A model generated the notes under the pieces. The model was not told the origin of the DNA, searched no databases, and saw only the letters and a list, made by a program, of their open reading frames with translations. Below are positions 20,931 through 29,892 of a stretch of 64,000 nucleotides of DNA, piece after piece. Source of the DNA: Hoyosella levis (GTDB lineage: Bacteria; Actinomycetota; Actinomycetes; Mycobacteriales; Mycobacteriaceae); NCBI RefSeq assembly GCF_026008515.1, contig NZ_BQYM01000003.1, positions 62,001-126,000 of the forward strand, written 5' to 3'. The translations under genes were made by a program, and so were the position numbers. Within the stretch, counting starts at the first letter, position 1. Every line of letters starts with the position of its first letter.

Positions 20931-21344
20931 CTACGTGGCATCAGGATCGATGGGCGGCTTCTCATCCATTCCGAGCGGTGCCCGCTCGGGGTTGAGATGC
21001 GGGCGCCCTGGGTTCGCGCCGCTTCCGCCCGCGCCCGCGGAGCGCCTGTCATCGAAATTGCCGGTGAGGAACGAATCGTCCCCATCGAGCAAGTGCTTGG
21101 TCACCATTGATCGCGGGTTCATCCCTCGTAGCTTCTGCAGCTCGGAGAGCGGCTTGCGGAACTCGTCGAGATCGCTGCCGAACTCCTCCTGGAGCTGCTT
21201 GCTGGCACCGCTGACGTAGTCACGGGCCTGCCTGGCCGTGCGACCAAGCCACATGGCGGCGCCAGGCAGGCGCTCGGGCCCGAGGATGACAAGCGCGGCG
21301 ACCATGAGAACAAAGATCTCGCCCCAACCGATGTTGCTGAACAC
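20931..21344 (-). CDS. tatB: Sec-independent translocase subunit TatB
   Basis: A 137-aa TatA/B-family protein. The N-terminal helix [20 protein letters not shown] is followed by LGPERLP and an amphipathic helix (about residues 28-75). The C-terminal tail is polar and disordered. The FSNIG start, long second helix and place next to htrA identify TatB of the twin-arginine export system. GTG start; a TAGTCT hexamer 6 nt upstream suggests a leaderless mRNA. Confidence 0.92.
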   Translation of the reverse strand: MFSNIGWGEIFVLMVAALVILGPERLPGAAMWLGRTARQARDYVSGASKQLQEEFGSDLDEFRKPLSELQKLRGMNPRSMVTKHLLDGDDSFLTGNFDDRRSAGAGGSGANPGRPHLNPERAPLGMDEKPPIDPDAT

Positions 21345-21350
21345 GCCATT

Positions 21351-21356
21351 AGACTA
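21351..21356 (-). promoter_or_regulatory. -10 hexamer before tatB (leaderless)
   Basis: TAGTCT on the minus strand, six nucleotides before the tatB GTG start. No ribosome site is seen. The -35 region is not clear, so this is tentative. Confidence 0.35.
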
Positions 21357-21432
21357 CGTTGATTCGCCGCTCGCGGCACGGTGTCGCTCGGCCCATCGGC
21401 GCTGTGTTGCACGGAGCGCGCGCTGAGCTGGT

Positions 21433-22908
21433 TCAGGAAAGGACGCGCGGGGTGACCTGGATCTCGAGGGGGCGCCCCTGCCGCCGCAGCTCCAGCGTCA
21501 CGGATTCCCCGGCGGGAAGCTCGCCTATCGCCACGGTGAGCTCATCGCTGCTGAACACCTCACGGTCCCCCACCCGGGTGACTACGTCTCCCTCGCGCAG
21601 CCCGGCCTCCTCCGCGGGGCTGCCCGCGGCGACGTTGGCGATCTGAGCCCCTGCGACGGCCTCGTTGACGACGGTGCGCGCGGTGACGCCGATCGCGGGA
21701 TGGTCGACGCGTCCGCTCTGGATGAGTTCCTGCACGATCCGCGCCGCGGTATCGGAGGGAATGGCGAAGCCAAGGCCGATGGAGCCACCTGTGCTCGACT
21801 GGATAGCGGTGTTGATGCCGATGATGCGGCCATCGAGGTCGACGAGCGGCCCGCCGGAGTTGCCTGGGTTGATCGACGCATCGGTCTGGATGGCATCGAT
21901 GACGCCGTCGGTGTCGCTGCCGGGCCCGGAGAGCGGCACGGCCCGGTTGAGCGCACTGACGATCCCGGTGGTGACGGTGCGGTCGAGCCCGAGGGGTGCG
22001 CCGATGGCGATGACTTCCTCGCCGACCTGCACCTCGCCGGACTTGCCGAACTCGGCCACGGTGAGGTTGTCGGCATCGGTGCGGAGCACCGCGAGGTCGG
22101 TCCGGGTATCGCGGCCCACGATGGTGGCGCTGGCTCGCGATCCGTCGAAGAACAGCAGCTCGATCTCGGCGTCGGAGTTGCGGGCCCCGATCGAGATGAC
22201 GTGATTGTTGGTGACGATGTATCCGGCCTCATCGATGATGACGCCGGATCCTGTGGTGGCCTGGTTGCCGACGCGCACGCGGATGGAGACGACCGCGGGC
22301 GTCACGGCCCGCGCGACCTCGACGACCTCCCCGCGGGGGGCATCGCCGTCCTCGCCATCGACCTGCGCGACGTTGACCTTTGTGCTGGTGCGCGATTCGT
22401 AGACCTCGGCGGTGACACGGCCAATGAGGCCTCCAGCGACTCCGATCAGGACAGCGACGAGGCCGAGCGTCGCGAGCGCCCGCCAGGACACGCGCCCGCC
22501 GAGCAGGACCTCGCGGGTGGTCAGCGGAGGCAGCGCTGCCGTGGGAGTGGACGAGGCAGGCGAAGCAGGCTCCTCGACCGGGCTACCCAGGGTGACGGGC
22601 GCGGCTGGATCCCGCCAGGGGTCCGCGGGCGCGGCATCGGGCTGCGGGGTGCCTCGCTGATCGCGCGGATCACGCTGCAGCACATCGCCGCTGCCCTCGG
22701 GACGCCCGAATGCCTCGGCGAGGATTGGGTCGGGCTCGCGGACGGTGATGCTCGGGTCGCTGCGTGCCTCGAAGCGGCTCTCGCTGGCGAAGGGGCCATC
22801 GGTACCAGGTGGCCGCCCGAACGCGCGGGAGGTCGCGGCATCGATCGCGGGGCGTTGGATGGGCCGGGGCTCGAGGCGCGGCGGCCCTGTGGAGTCATCG
22901 TGGTTCAC
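21433..22908 (-). CDS. htrA: HtrA-like membrane-anchored serine protease
   Basis: A 491-aa DegP/HtrA-type protease. A long cytoplasmic Pro-rich region (1-140) leads to one membrane helix (about 143-163), then the trypsin-like domain with triad H236 (TNNHV), D271 (RTDLAVL) and S351 (GNSGG), and one PDZ domain (about 395-485). In mycobacteria this protein acts with SigE and RseA in the envelope stress response. The GTG start overlaps the rseA stop by 4 bp. Confidence 0.95.
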   Translation of the reverse strand: MNHDDSTGPPRLEPRPIQRPAIDAATSRAFGRPPGTDGPFASESRFEARSDPSITVREPDPILAEAFGRPEGSGDVLQRDPRDQRGTPQPDAAPADPWRDPAAPVTLGSPVEEPASPASSTPTAALPPLTTREVLLGGRVSWRALATLGLVAVLIGVAGGLIGRVTAEVYESRTSTKVNVAQVDGEDGDAPRGEVVEVARAVTPAVVSIRVRVGNQATTGSGVIIDEAGYIVTNNHVISIGARNSDAEIELLFFDGSRASATIVGRDTRTDLAVLRTDADNLTVAEFGKSGEVQVGEEVIAIGAPLGLDRTVTTGIVSALNRAVPLSGPGSDTDGVIDAIQTDASINPGNSGGPLVDLDGRIIGINTAIQSSTGGSIGLGFAIPSDTAARIVQELIQSGRVDHPAIGVTARTVVNEAVAGAQIANVAAGSPAEEAGLREGDVVTRVGDREVFSSDELTVAIGELPAGESVTLELRRQGRPLEIQVTPRVLS

Positions 22909-23360
22909 GGGCGCTTCCGGCGTCGCTTCCTCTGCGGGCTCGGCGCCGCCACCGGGAACCCGGGCGCGACGTCCTGATCGTTCGTGGGAATACGGGCGAG
23001 CGCGCTGAGCAGCGAGGCAGGCGCTCCGACCGGATCGGCGCGGCGCAGCGCGGCACGGGCCTGGCCCTGCGCGTGGATCTCATCGCGGCACTCGCAGCAC
23101 TGGGCGATGTGAGCACTGGCCCGCAAGTATGGCCCCATCGCGAGCTCGCCGTCGACATACGCGGCGACCGCTTCCGGCGATAGGTGCTCGGTGGAGGGGA
23201 ACTCCCTGCGCTGCCCCGGGGGGAGGAAACGCGCATCGAGGATCCCCGGTGCTGGCTGCGTGCGTGGCGTGCTGCTGCGGTCCTCGTGGCCGTGGGGGAA
23301 GATGCTCCACGCGCCGAATGCCGCGAACCGCCATCCGCCGCCGCCTCGTCCCGACACCAT
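22905..23360 (-). CDS. rseA: Anti-sigma-E factor, zinc-binding RseA type
   Basis: A 151-aa ZAS-family anti-sigma factor. The zinc motif H84-x3-C88-x2-C91 is intact, preceded by STEHLSPEAVAAYVDGEL, close to mycobacterial RseA. A basic tail ends the protein and there is no membrane segment. ATG 23360 has an AGGGGAGG site 7 nt upstream and is preferred over a GTG 13 codons earlier. It is 145 bp after sigE and coupled to htrA. Confidence 0.92.
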   Translation of the reverse strand: MVSGRGGGGWRFAAFGAWSIFPHGHEDRSSTPRTQPAPGILDARFLPPGQRREFPSTEHLSPEAVAAYVDGELAMGPYLRASAHIAQCCECRDEIHAQGQARAALRRADPVGAPASLLSALARIPTNDQDVAPGFPVAAPSPQRKRRRKRP

Positions 23361-23505
23361 TGTCACACCTCCCCTGCTGCGAATCTGACCGGTTTCCACG
23401 CTACGCCACTTGCGCGAGAGGTGGCGCGCTTGGAGAGTCTACCGGGATTGGCCCGCGGTCGCGGGCGGCCTTGCCAGCACCCATGCCCGCGCTTGCGTGG
23501 CTTGC

Positions 23506-24282
23506 TCAGCTGCCCGCATGGCCGGAAGCAGCATGCACGAGACTGCCGGAGCCGAGCACTCCCATGTGCTCGAGGCTATCGCGCAGCGCCTGGCGACCGC
23601 GGTGGATACGGCTGCGCACGGTGCCGAGCTTCACGCCGAGGGTCGCGGCGATCTCCTCGTAGGACAATCCCTCGATATCGCACAGTACGACGGCGGCACG
23701 GTACTCCGGGGCAAGCGAGTCGAGCGCGCGCTGCACGTGCGGATCGAGATGGGTGTCGTGGTACACCTGCTGCGGGTCCGGGGTGTCGGACGGTACCCGG
23801 TCGTAGTCCTCGGGCAACGCCTCCATGCGGATCCGGCTGCGGCGCCGCACCATATCGAGGAACAGGTTGGTGGTGATCCGATGGAGCCAGCCCTCGAAAA
23901 CGCCGGGCTGGTACGAGGACAAGGACTTGAAGACCCGGATGAAGGTCTCCTGCGTCAGGTCCTCGGCATCGTGCGCGTTGCCAGAAAGGCGGTAGGCCAG
24001 CCGGTACACGCGATCCGCGTGCTCCCGGACGATCTCGTCCCAACTGGGCAGTGGCACGGCGCCATCGCTCGTATCGAACGCGGCGGTGCCTCCCCTGCCC
24101 TGCTCTCCGGGGCCCTTTTCGACCTCCGTGATCGCGGCATCACTCCTCGCGGCGTCACCGCTCGATTGCCACGGCTCGCGCGTTCCTGGTCCCGAGAACC
24201 ACATCAAGCTTCGTGCCGCCTCCCCGTCAAGACTCCTGCCGATCCGTCCACTTCGTGGCAACACCGCGGGGAGCACGAACAT
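23506..24282 (-). CDS. sigE: ECF RNA polymerase sigma factor SigE
   Basis: A 258-aa ECF sigma factor. Region 2 (about residues 85-150: [29 protein letters not shown] ends at the -10 reader, then the [20 protein letters not shown] helix) and region 4 (about 185-245, with [20 protein letters not shown]) are complete. Length matches mycobacterial SigE. The long N-terminal extension is less certain; a later ATG (MWFSG, codon 27) could also be used. It is followed by its anti-sigma gene, so release of SigE by stress is expected. Confidence 0.93.
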   Translation of the reverse strand: MFVLPAVLPRSGRIGRSLDGEAARSLMWFSGPGTREPWQSSGDAARSDAAITEVEKGPGEQGRGGTAAFDTSDGAVPLPSWDEIVREHADRVYRLAYRLSGNAHDAEDLTQETFIRVFKSLSSYQPGVFEGWLHRITTNLFLDMVRRRSRIRMEALPEDYDRVPSDTPDPQQVYHDTHLDPHVQRALDSLAPEYRAAVVLCDIEGLSYEEIAATLGVKLGTVRSRIHRGRQALRDSLEHMGVLGSGSLVHAASGHAGS

Positions 24283-24343
24283 TCCCCCCAGCTTCCGCTC
24301 GGCCGGTACGCCATACCGGTACTTCTGCTGAACTCTACTGTCG

Positions 24344-24373
24344 CTGATCGGTGTATGCCGGTACTATGATCAG
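24344..24373. promoter_or_regulatory. Divergent promoter region between sigE and the O-methyltransferase gene
   Basis: The 109-bp gap holds a CTGATC/GATCAG pair (24344-24349 and 24368-24373) and repeated GGTAC/TACC motifs. A TATGAT at 24365-24370 points toward the methyltransferase gene. The sigE promoter could not be fixed by eye. Confidence 0.3.
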
Positions 24374-24391
24374 CCTAAGTTTCTGCTGAGA

Positions 24392-25099
24392 ATGCCATGG
24401 GCGCGGTGGAGCGCCCTCCGCGTGCCTCCCGCCAAAGCGCCCCCATGGAAGGATAACCTCGCAGTTGTGCTTGCCAATGCCGACCTGATGCTTTCCCACG
24501 CTGAGACCTCCGTCGCGGAGGACGATACGTTTCGTGCCGCCCGCGAGTTCTCCGACGACCTCGGAGCCCGGGCGGTCACTCCCGCGACCGGCGCCCTGCT
24601 CGCCTTTCTCGCCCGGCTCGCCTCTGCCCGTGCGGTGGTGGAGATCGGCACCGGCGCCGGGGTGAGTGGACTCTACCTGCTGCGCGGCATGGCGCAGGAC
24701 GGCGTCCTCACCACCATCGACACGGACACCGAGCACCTGCGCGCGGCCCGCCGGGCGTTCCGGGAGGCCGGAGTCGCGACGACTCGCACCCGGTTGATCA
24801 ACGGTCGTGCCCTTGAGGTGCTGCCCCGCCTCGCGGACGGGGCCTACGACATAATCTTCGTGGACGCGAACGTCATCGACCAGCCGTCCTACGTTGCCGC
24901 GAGCACGCGGCTGCTCCGGCCAGGCGGTGTCCTCATCATCAACGCGGCACTGCTCGGTGGACGGGCGGGCGACCACAGCCAGCAGGATCCCGCGGCACTC
25001 AGCGCGCGCGAGGCCACGGCGATGATCGCCGAGGACGAGTCGCTGACGGAGCTGGTCGTGCCGCTGGGCGAAGGCGTCCTCTGCGCCGTTCGCTCCTGA
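24392..25099 (+). CDS. SAM-dependent O-methyltransferase (Rv1220c-like)
   Basis: A 235-aa class I methyltransferase of the catechol/caffeoyl-CoA O-methyltransferase group. Motif I VVEIGTGAGVSGLYLL, TTIDTDTEHL and IIFVDANVIDQPSY (metal-binding Asp region) are visible. It is divergent from sigE exactly as Rv1220c is in M. tuberculosis. The start is uncertain: the ATG at 24392 gives a Trp/Pro-rich leader, and a GTG at 24422 is possible. Substrate unknown. Confidence 0.88.
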   Translation: MPWARWSALRVPPAKAPPWKDNLAVVLANADLMLSHAETSVAEDDTFRAAREFSDDLGARAVTPATGALLAFLARLASARAVVEIGTGAGVSGLYLLRGMAQDGVLTTIDTDTEHLRAARRAFREAGVATTRTRLINGRALEVLPRLADGAYDIIFVDANVIDQPSYVAASTRLLRPGGVLIINAALLGGRAGDHSQQDPAALSAREATAMIAEDESLTELVVPLGEGVLCAVRS

Positions 25100-25196
25100 C
25101 GCGGGGCGCTCCTGGGCTCCATTCTGGGGGCGCCGACCGCGAGGCAACCAACTCGGGGCGGCGATCGCGGGGCGTGCGCTCTGAACGGTCGCTTGT

Positions 25197-25267
25197 CGGC
25201 AAAAGCACGAGAAGCGGTCACACGCGATAGCAGCCGGCCTGGGATTTCCGCGGCTTCTATCGCGTGT
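25197..25267 (-). repeat. Dispersed palindromic repeat, copy 2
   Basis: The same 71-bp element as at 20642-20712, in opposite orientation, in the convergent gap between the O-methyltransferase gene and glgC. The stem is CACACGCGATAG/CTATCGCGTGTG (including the extra outer pair at 25268) plus an inner AGCC/GGCT. The loop GCGGAAATCCCAGG and tail GTGCTTTTGCCG are kept. One A-T pair of copy 1 is a C-G pair here, a compensatory change. Confidence 0.8.
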
Positions 25268-25280
25268 GCGGCTCAGCGCG

Positions 25281-26495
25281 CTAGACCCACACTCCCTTGC
25301 CGACCGATACGACGCCCCCGGCGCTCACCGCGAAGCGCTCCCGGTCCTGCTCGGGATCGACTCCGATCATCGCGCCCTCCCCGACCACCACGTTCTTGTC
25401 GAGGATCGCGTGCCGCACGATCGCGCCACGGCCGATGCGCACGCCAGGCATGATCACGCTGCCCTCCACCGTCGCGCCCGCATCGACGAGCACGTTGGAG
25501 CTGATCACCGAGTGGCGGACCACCGCGCCCGAGATGACGCTGCCCGCGCCCACCACGGACTCCTGCGCGAGGCCGCCCTCGATGAACTTGGCGGGGGCGA
25601 GATTCTCCACCGCTCCGCGGATCGGCCACTTGCGGTTGTAGAGGTTGAACACCGGCTGGGGCGATACAAGATCCATGTGCGCCTCGTAGAACGCATCGAT
25701 CGTCCCGACATCGCGCCAGTAGCCGCGGTCCCGTTCCGTGGCGCCCGGAACGTGGTTGTCGTCAAAGTCGTAGACGTTCGCCTCGCCGCGCGAGACCAGC
25801 ATGGGAATGATGTCGCCGCCCATGTCATGATCGGAATCCTGGTTCGCCGCGTCTTCCTTCAGCGCCTCCACCAGCGCCTTGGTGGTGAACACGTAGTTGC
25901 CCATCGACGCGAAGGTCATCTCGGGGTCATCCGGGGTCCCAGGCGGGTCGGAGGGCTTCTCAAGGAACTCGGTGATCCTGCCGTTCTCGTCGGCATCGAT
26001 GCAGCCGAACGCGGTGGCCTCCTTGCGGGGCACGCGGATCCCCGCGACCGTGGCGCCCGCACCGGACTCGATGTGCTGCTCGACCATCTGCTGCGGATCC
26101 ATCCGGTACACGTGATCGGCGCCGAACACGACGATGTACTCGGGATCCTCATCGATGATGAGGTTCATGGACTGGAAGATCGCATCGGCGCTTCCGGTGT
26201 ACCAGCGCGGCCCGAGCCGCTGCTGCGCGGGAACGGGGGTGATGTATTCACCCGCGAGGCCCGAGAGCCGCCAACTCTGCGAGATGTGGCGGTCCAGGGA
26301 GTGCGACTTGTACTGGGTGAGCACGCAGATCTTCAGGTATCCGGCGTTCACGAGGTTGCTCAGCACGAAGTCGATCAGCCGGTAGGCGCCCCCGAAGGGA
26401 ACCGCGGGCTTGGCGCGATCCGCGGTCAGGGGGTGGAGGCGCTTGCCCTCCCCGCCGGCGAGAACGATCCCGAGTACGTGTGGCTGACTCCTCAC
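25281..26495 (-). CDS. glgC: Glucose-1-phosphate adenylyltransferase
   Basis: A 404-aa enzyme making ADP-glucose for glycogen and related alpha-glucans. Motifs: [14 protein letters not shown] (nucleotide binding), [16 protein letters not shown]-type GSADAIFQS and the C-terminal left-handed beta helix with allosteric site. Length equals the mycobacterial protein when the GTG at 26495 is used; a TTG three codons upstream is the alternative. The usual divergent glgA neighbour is absent here. The stop lies 12 bp from the repeat element. Confidence 0.95.
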   Translation of the reverse strand: MRSQPHVLGIVLAGGEGKRLHPLTADRAKPAVPFGGAYRLIDFVLSNLVNAGYLKICVLTQYKSHSLDRHISQSWRLSGLAGEYITPVPAQQRLGPRWYTGSADAIFQSMNLIIDEDPEYIVVFGADHVYRMDPQQMVEQHIESGAGATVAGIRVPRKEATAFGCIDADENGRITEFLEKPSDPPGTPDDPEMTFASMGNYVFTTKALVEALKEDAANQDSDHDMGGDIIPMLVSRGEANVYDFDDNHVPGATERDRGYWRDVGTIDAFYEAHMDLVSPQPVFNLYNRKWPIRGAVENLAPAKFIEGGLAQESVVGAGSVISGAVVRHSVISSNVLVDAGATVEGSVIMPGVRIGRGAIVRHAILDKNVVVGEGAMIGVDPEQDRERFAVSAGGVVSVGKGVWV

Positions 26496-26567
26496 GGTTC
26501 TCAACCTATCGCTGACGGGCCCCGGCGGCTAGCCGAATGGCCGCGCCGCGCGGAACGGCAGGCAAGG

Positions 26568-27452
26568 CTAGCTCGTGGGCGCATGTCCCGGTGGGCTGGC
26601 CAGCCGGTACTCGGCGATGTCCACCGAGATCGTCAGGGGCATCCTGGTGATTGCTGCCGCGGCCGCGAATGCCGCCTCGACGGCACGGGCGCGCTGGTCC
26701 CGGTCGAGGTGCCGGGCCGTGGGACCCATGGCGAGGACCAGGGCTGCTTCGTCCGCGGTCACCTCGGCAGTGGCACGCACGCGATGGATCTCGTGCTGGA
26801 CGAAGCGCTCGCCCACGGTTGCCTCGAGCCGTTCGCCCTTGCGGTCGTCGACACTGAGCACGCCGTCGATGCGTGCGAGCTCGGCCAGATGATGCGCAGC
26901 GGGCGTGACGATCAGCCAGCTCCCTCCGGGGCGGAGGACGCGGGCGGTCTCCGCGGCATTGCGTGGCGCGAACACGGTCATGGCGACGTCCGCGCAGTGG
27001 TCAGCGAGCGGGAGGCCCGACCACACGTCGGCGATGATCGCCCCAGCGCGAGGGTGGGCACGACCGAGGCGCCGGGCCGCGGGCTTGGACACGTCGATGC
27101 CGATGCCGTGGCCTGCGGGCACCTGATCGAGGGCGGCCGCGAGGTAGTTGCCGATGCCCGCGCCGATGTCGACGATCAGTGGATCCCGCGAATCCTGGGC
27201 GGCGCGCGCCACGATCTCGGCGACGGCCTGCTCGACCACGCGATAGGTGCCGCGGGCGAACAGTGCCTCCCGCGCGGCGATCATGTCCGCGTCATCGCCG
27301 TGGATGGGGTTGCGGCCACCTTGCAACAGTGACACGTACCCCTGCCGGGCAATGTCGAAGGAATGTCCGCGGACGCATCGCAATGACTGTCCCGCGCGCT
27401 GCAGCGGCATGGCGCAGTGGGGGCAGCGCAGCCATTCGACCACGCGGTCCAT
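26568..27452 (-). CDS. RlmA-type 23S rRNA (guanine-N1) methyltransferase
   Basis: A 294-aa methyltransferase with an N-terminal zinc module (C10, C13, C26, H30) and the SAM-binding motif IVDIGAGIGNYLAAAL (about residues 92-107). This layout matches RlmA I/II, which methylate G745 or G748 of 23S rRNA; the II type gives tylosin or mycinamicin tolerance. Which base is targeted is not decidable here. The ATG overlaps the pepA stop by one base. Confidence 0.85.
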   Translation of the reverse strand: MDRVVEWLRCPHCAMPLQRAGQSLRCVRGHSFDIARQGYVSLLQGGRNPIHGDDADMIAAREALFARGTYRVVEQAVAEIVARAAQDSRDPLIVDIGAGIGNYLAAALDQVPAGHGIGIDVSKPAARRLGRAHPRAGAIIADVWSGLPLADHCADVAMTVFAPRNAAETARVLRPGGSWLIVTPAAHHLAELARIDGVLSVDDRKGERLEATVGERFVQHEIHRVRATAEVTADEAALVLAMGPTARHLDRDQRARAVEAAFAAAAAITRMPLTISVDIAEYRLASPPGHAPTS

Positions 27453-28861
27453 CACGAGGTGGCGAGCTGCTCGACGACGGTAGCGAGCGTGCGTGCCGCG
27501 AACCCGGAGGCAACGGGGTTCACCTCGTCGTAGGCCTCGTCGGCGCGCGCGGGCCCCGCGATGTCGAGGTGCGCCCAGGGGACGTCGCTGACGAACTTGC
27601 GCAGGAACAGGGCCGCGGTGATCGCGCCAGGTCCGGCTGGTGCCTGCCGTACATCCGCGATGGATGACGCGACGGCATCGCGGTACTCGGCCGACAGGGG
27701 TAGCCGCCACCACTTCTCCCCCACCGCGGCCCCGGCCCGCGCGATGCGCCCCGCGAGGTCGTCAGACTCGGTGAGGATGGCGCCCGTACGCATCCCGAGG
27801 GCGATCTTCATGGCACCAGTGAGCGTGGCCGCGTCGATGATCAGGTCGGGCTCGAGGGTGTCGACGGCATAGGCAAGGGCGTCAGCGAGGACCATGCGGC
27901 CCTCGGCGTCGGTGTTGGTGACCTCCGAGGTGATGCCCCCGTAGTGGGTCACGACGTCGCCTGGCCGGTAGGCGCTGCCGGACAACATGTTCTCCGCCGA
28001 GGGCAGCAGCGCGGTGACGGCGATCGGCAGTTCTAGCTCCGCGATGGCTGCCATGGCGCCGACGACAGCTGCGGCCCCGGCCATGTCGGTCTTCATCAGG
28101 TGCATGTTCGCCGCGGGCTTGACGGAGATGCCGCCCGTATCGAACGTGATGCCCTTGCCCACGAGGACGATGTGGGTGCTGGCCCAGGCGGGCTGCCAAC
28201 GGATCTCGGTGAGCCGGGGTGGCTCGCTGGATCCATTGCCCACGGCAAGGATCCCGCCGAAACCATGCTGGAGCAGCCAGTCCTCATCCCTGATCGTCAC
28301 CCCAAGCCCTGCCGGAAGGGCGTGCTCGATCATCCGCGCGAGCTCGCGGGGCGGCTTGAGATTGGACGGCATCATCGCGAGATCCCGGGCGAGCGCGGTT
28401 CCGCGGGCGAGCGCCTCCGCGTGGCGGATCGTCGTGCTGACATCGTCCGCATGCTGCAGGATGACCTGGTGCAGTGGCGATGTCGGTGTGCTCGCGAGCG
28501 TCAGCTCATGGGAACCGGCGACAATGCCGATCGTCAGGGCGTGAACCTCGGGCTCGGTCGTGCCGGACGGCAGTTCGAGAGCAACGACATCGATGCCGAG
28601 CTCCGCGCCCCGCTCCCGGCCTGCCCGCGCGAGTGCCGCGCCCGCCGCGCGCCATCGCCGGCCCTCGTCCTCCCCGTCTGCGGGTGCATCGACCCGCACT
28701 GTCCACCGCGCGCCATCCTGCGGATCGATCTCGACCGGGCCCCGCCAGGACGCCGCGCCATCGGAGATGACTGCTCGGGCAACGTTGGGGCTCGACTCGG
28801 ACAGATCCTCGTGCCCCTGCCGGACAGCGGTCAGCCTGGTGGGTATCGCGGGGTGGGGCAT
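27452..28861 (-). CDS. pepA: M17 leucyl aminopeptidase
   Basis: A 469-aa dimetal aminopeptidase. The catalytic domain has VGKGITFDTGGISVKP and NTDAEGRMVLADAL, both metal-binding signatures, and ATLTGAMKIALG. An N-terminal macro-like domain precedes it. The ATG follows an AAGGAG site. Besides peptide turnover, the group can act on Cys-Gly from mycothiol or glutathione breakdown in other bacteria; that is not shown here. Confidence 0.93.
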   Translation of the reverse strand: MPHPAIPTRLTAVRQGHEDLSESSPNVARAVISDGAASWRGPVEIDPQDGARWTVRVDAPADGEDEGRRWRAAGAALARAGRERGAELGIDVVALELPSGTTEPEVHALTIGIVAGSHELTLASTPTSPLHQVILQHADDVSTTIRHAEALARGTALARDLAMMPSNLKPPRELARMIEHALPAGLGVTIRDEDWLLQHGFGGILAVGNGSSEPPRLTEIRWQPAWASTHIVLVGKGITFDTGGISVKPAANMHLMKTDMAGAAAVVGAMAAIAELELPIAVTALLPSAENMLSGSAYRPGDVVTHYGGITSEVTNTDAEGRMVLADALAYAVDTLEPDLIIDAATLTGAMKIALGMRTGAILTESDDLAGRIARAGAAVGEKWWRLPLSAEYRDAVASSIADVRQAPAGPGAITAALFLRKFVSDVPWAHLDIAGPARADEAYDEVNPVASGFAARTLATVVEQLATS

Positions 28862-28994
28862 GTTGCTCCTTGCGGTGCAGGGACAAGCCCCGCGCTGCCA
28901 CGGCCGAGGGTCGCTGGCCCGCACGGGGCTCGATTCGTACAGAGGTCACCCGGTTGCCCAGGCGGGGGCGGGGATTCGCTCCGCCGCCCTCTCG

Positions 28995-29162
28995 CTAGCC
29001 CGTGACGTCCTTCAGCGCGTCACCGAGATCAGCGGCTTCCTGCGGAGTGAGTTCCACGACGAGGCGCCCTCCCCCCTCGAGCGGCACGCGCATCACGATT
29101 CCGCGTCCCTCCTTGGTTGCCTCGAGAGGACCGTCACCAGTCCGGGGCTTCATCGCCGCCAT
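28995..29162 (-). CDS. DUF3117 small protein (Rv1211-like)
   Basis: A 55-aa protein starting MAAMKPRTGDGPLEATKEGR and containing VVELTPQEAADLGDALK. It is nearly identical in length and sequence to mycobacterial Rv1211, from which DUF3117 is known. The start ATG has GGAGGGAG upstream. Function is not firmly established. Confidence 0.93.
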   Translation of the reverse strand: MAAMKPRTGDGPLEATKEGRGIVMRVPLEGGGRLVVELTPQEAADLGDALKDVTG

Positions 29163-29592
29163 CTCTGCTCCCTCCAAAACTCATGCCTGCCCCAGCGGAT
29201 CCGGGGTTGCCGATGCCAGGCATCTCAGTCTAGTCCGCGCGACGGCAGACCGTCCCAGCCACCCACAGGGGCGGCACGCCAAACAGCACGTCCTGATTAT
29301 CCCCCGCGACACGCTCGAACACCGGCCACGACACCAGTTTCCGCCCATCCGTGGGCCCGGACACCCCCAGTGATGCCCAGCAGCGCCTGCGCGGAGGACC
29401 CGCACCTGCGCGGGGTCCCGGCAAGGAAACGTCCGCGCCGCAGGATCTGCTAGCTGATGTCACGGTTGCGGGGCGCGCGTCGCGGCGTGTCGCGTGACAA
29501 TGACCAGCAAATTCCTGGGACCGCCTGATGGCCAAAGGCTGGCCCACGTTGTGGCTGGACCGGTGGGCACCACGTCGGCCACCCGGCCATGC
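29163..29592. other. 430-bp gap without a recognised gene
   Basis: The interval between DUF3117 and the DivIVA-like gene is where mycobacteria carry tagA. No glycosylase is seen. On the minus strand a GTG frame (29230-29364) could code 44 aa (ends VCRRAD) with G/C-biased third positions, but it has no clear ribosome site or family. A TGTCACG/CGTGACA pair lies at 29458-29464 and 29493-29499. Confidence 0.5.
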
Positions 29593-29892
29593 CTAGCCCC
29601 GCCTGGCCGGCCCCTCGAGCTGCCGCACCTGCTCGCGGAGCTCGTCTATCTCCTGGCCCAGCCTCTCGAGCACCCAATCGACCTCGGCGGCCTTGTAGCC
29701 CCGCAGCACCTGCTGGAACCGCACTGCCCGCACATCAGCCCCCGTCACCCCGTCACGGGGCAGCACGGTCGGGGTAGTGCCCGGCGGAACCGGCGGCACC
29801 TCCTCGCCGCGCCCGAAAGCCAGCGCGGCGAGCACGAATAGCAGCACCGCCACGCCAACGATGCCCAGCACATACAGAAGCAACGTGATCAT
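29593..29892 (-). CDS. Membrane-anchored DivIVA-domain protein (Rv1209-like)
   Basis: A 99-aa protein with an N-terminal membrane helix (about residues 2-24) and a short DivIVA-like segment (about 53-92: VRAVRFQQVLRGYKAAEVDWVLERL). DivIVA/Wag31 proteins mark curved membrane at cell poles; this is a mini version with an added anchor. It overlaps gpgS by 4 bp. Possibly it places the glycosyltransferase at the membrane, but that is inference. Confidence 0.85.
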   Translation of the reverse strand: MITLLLYVLGIVGVAVLLFVLAALAFGRGEEVPPVPPGTTPTVLPRDGVTGADVRAVRFQQVLRGYKAAEVDWVLERLGQEIDELREQVRQLEGPARRG

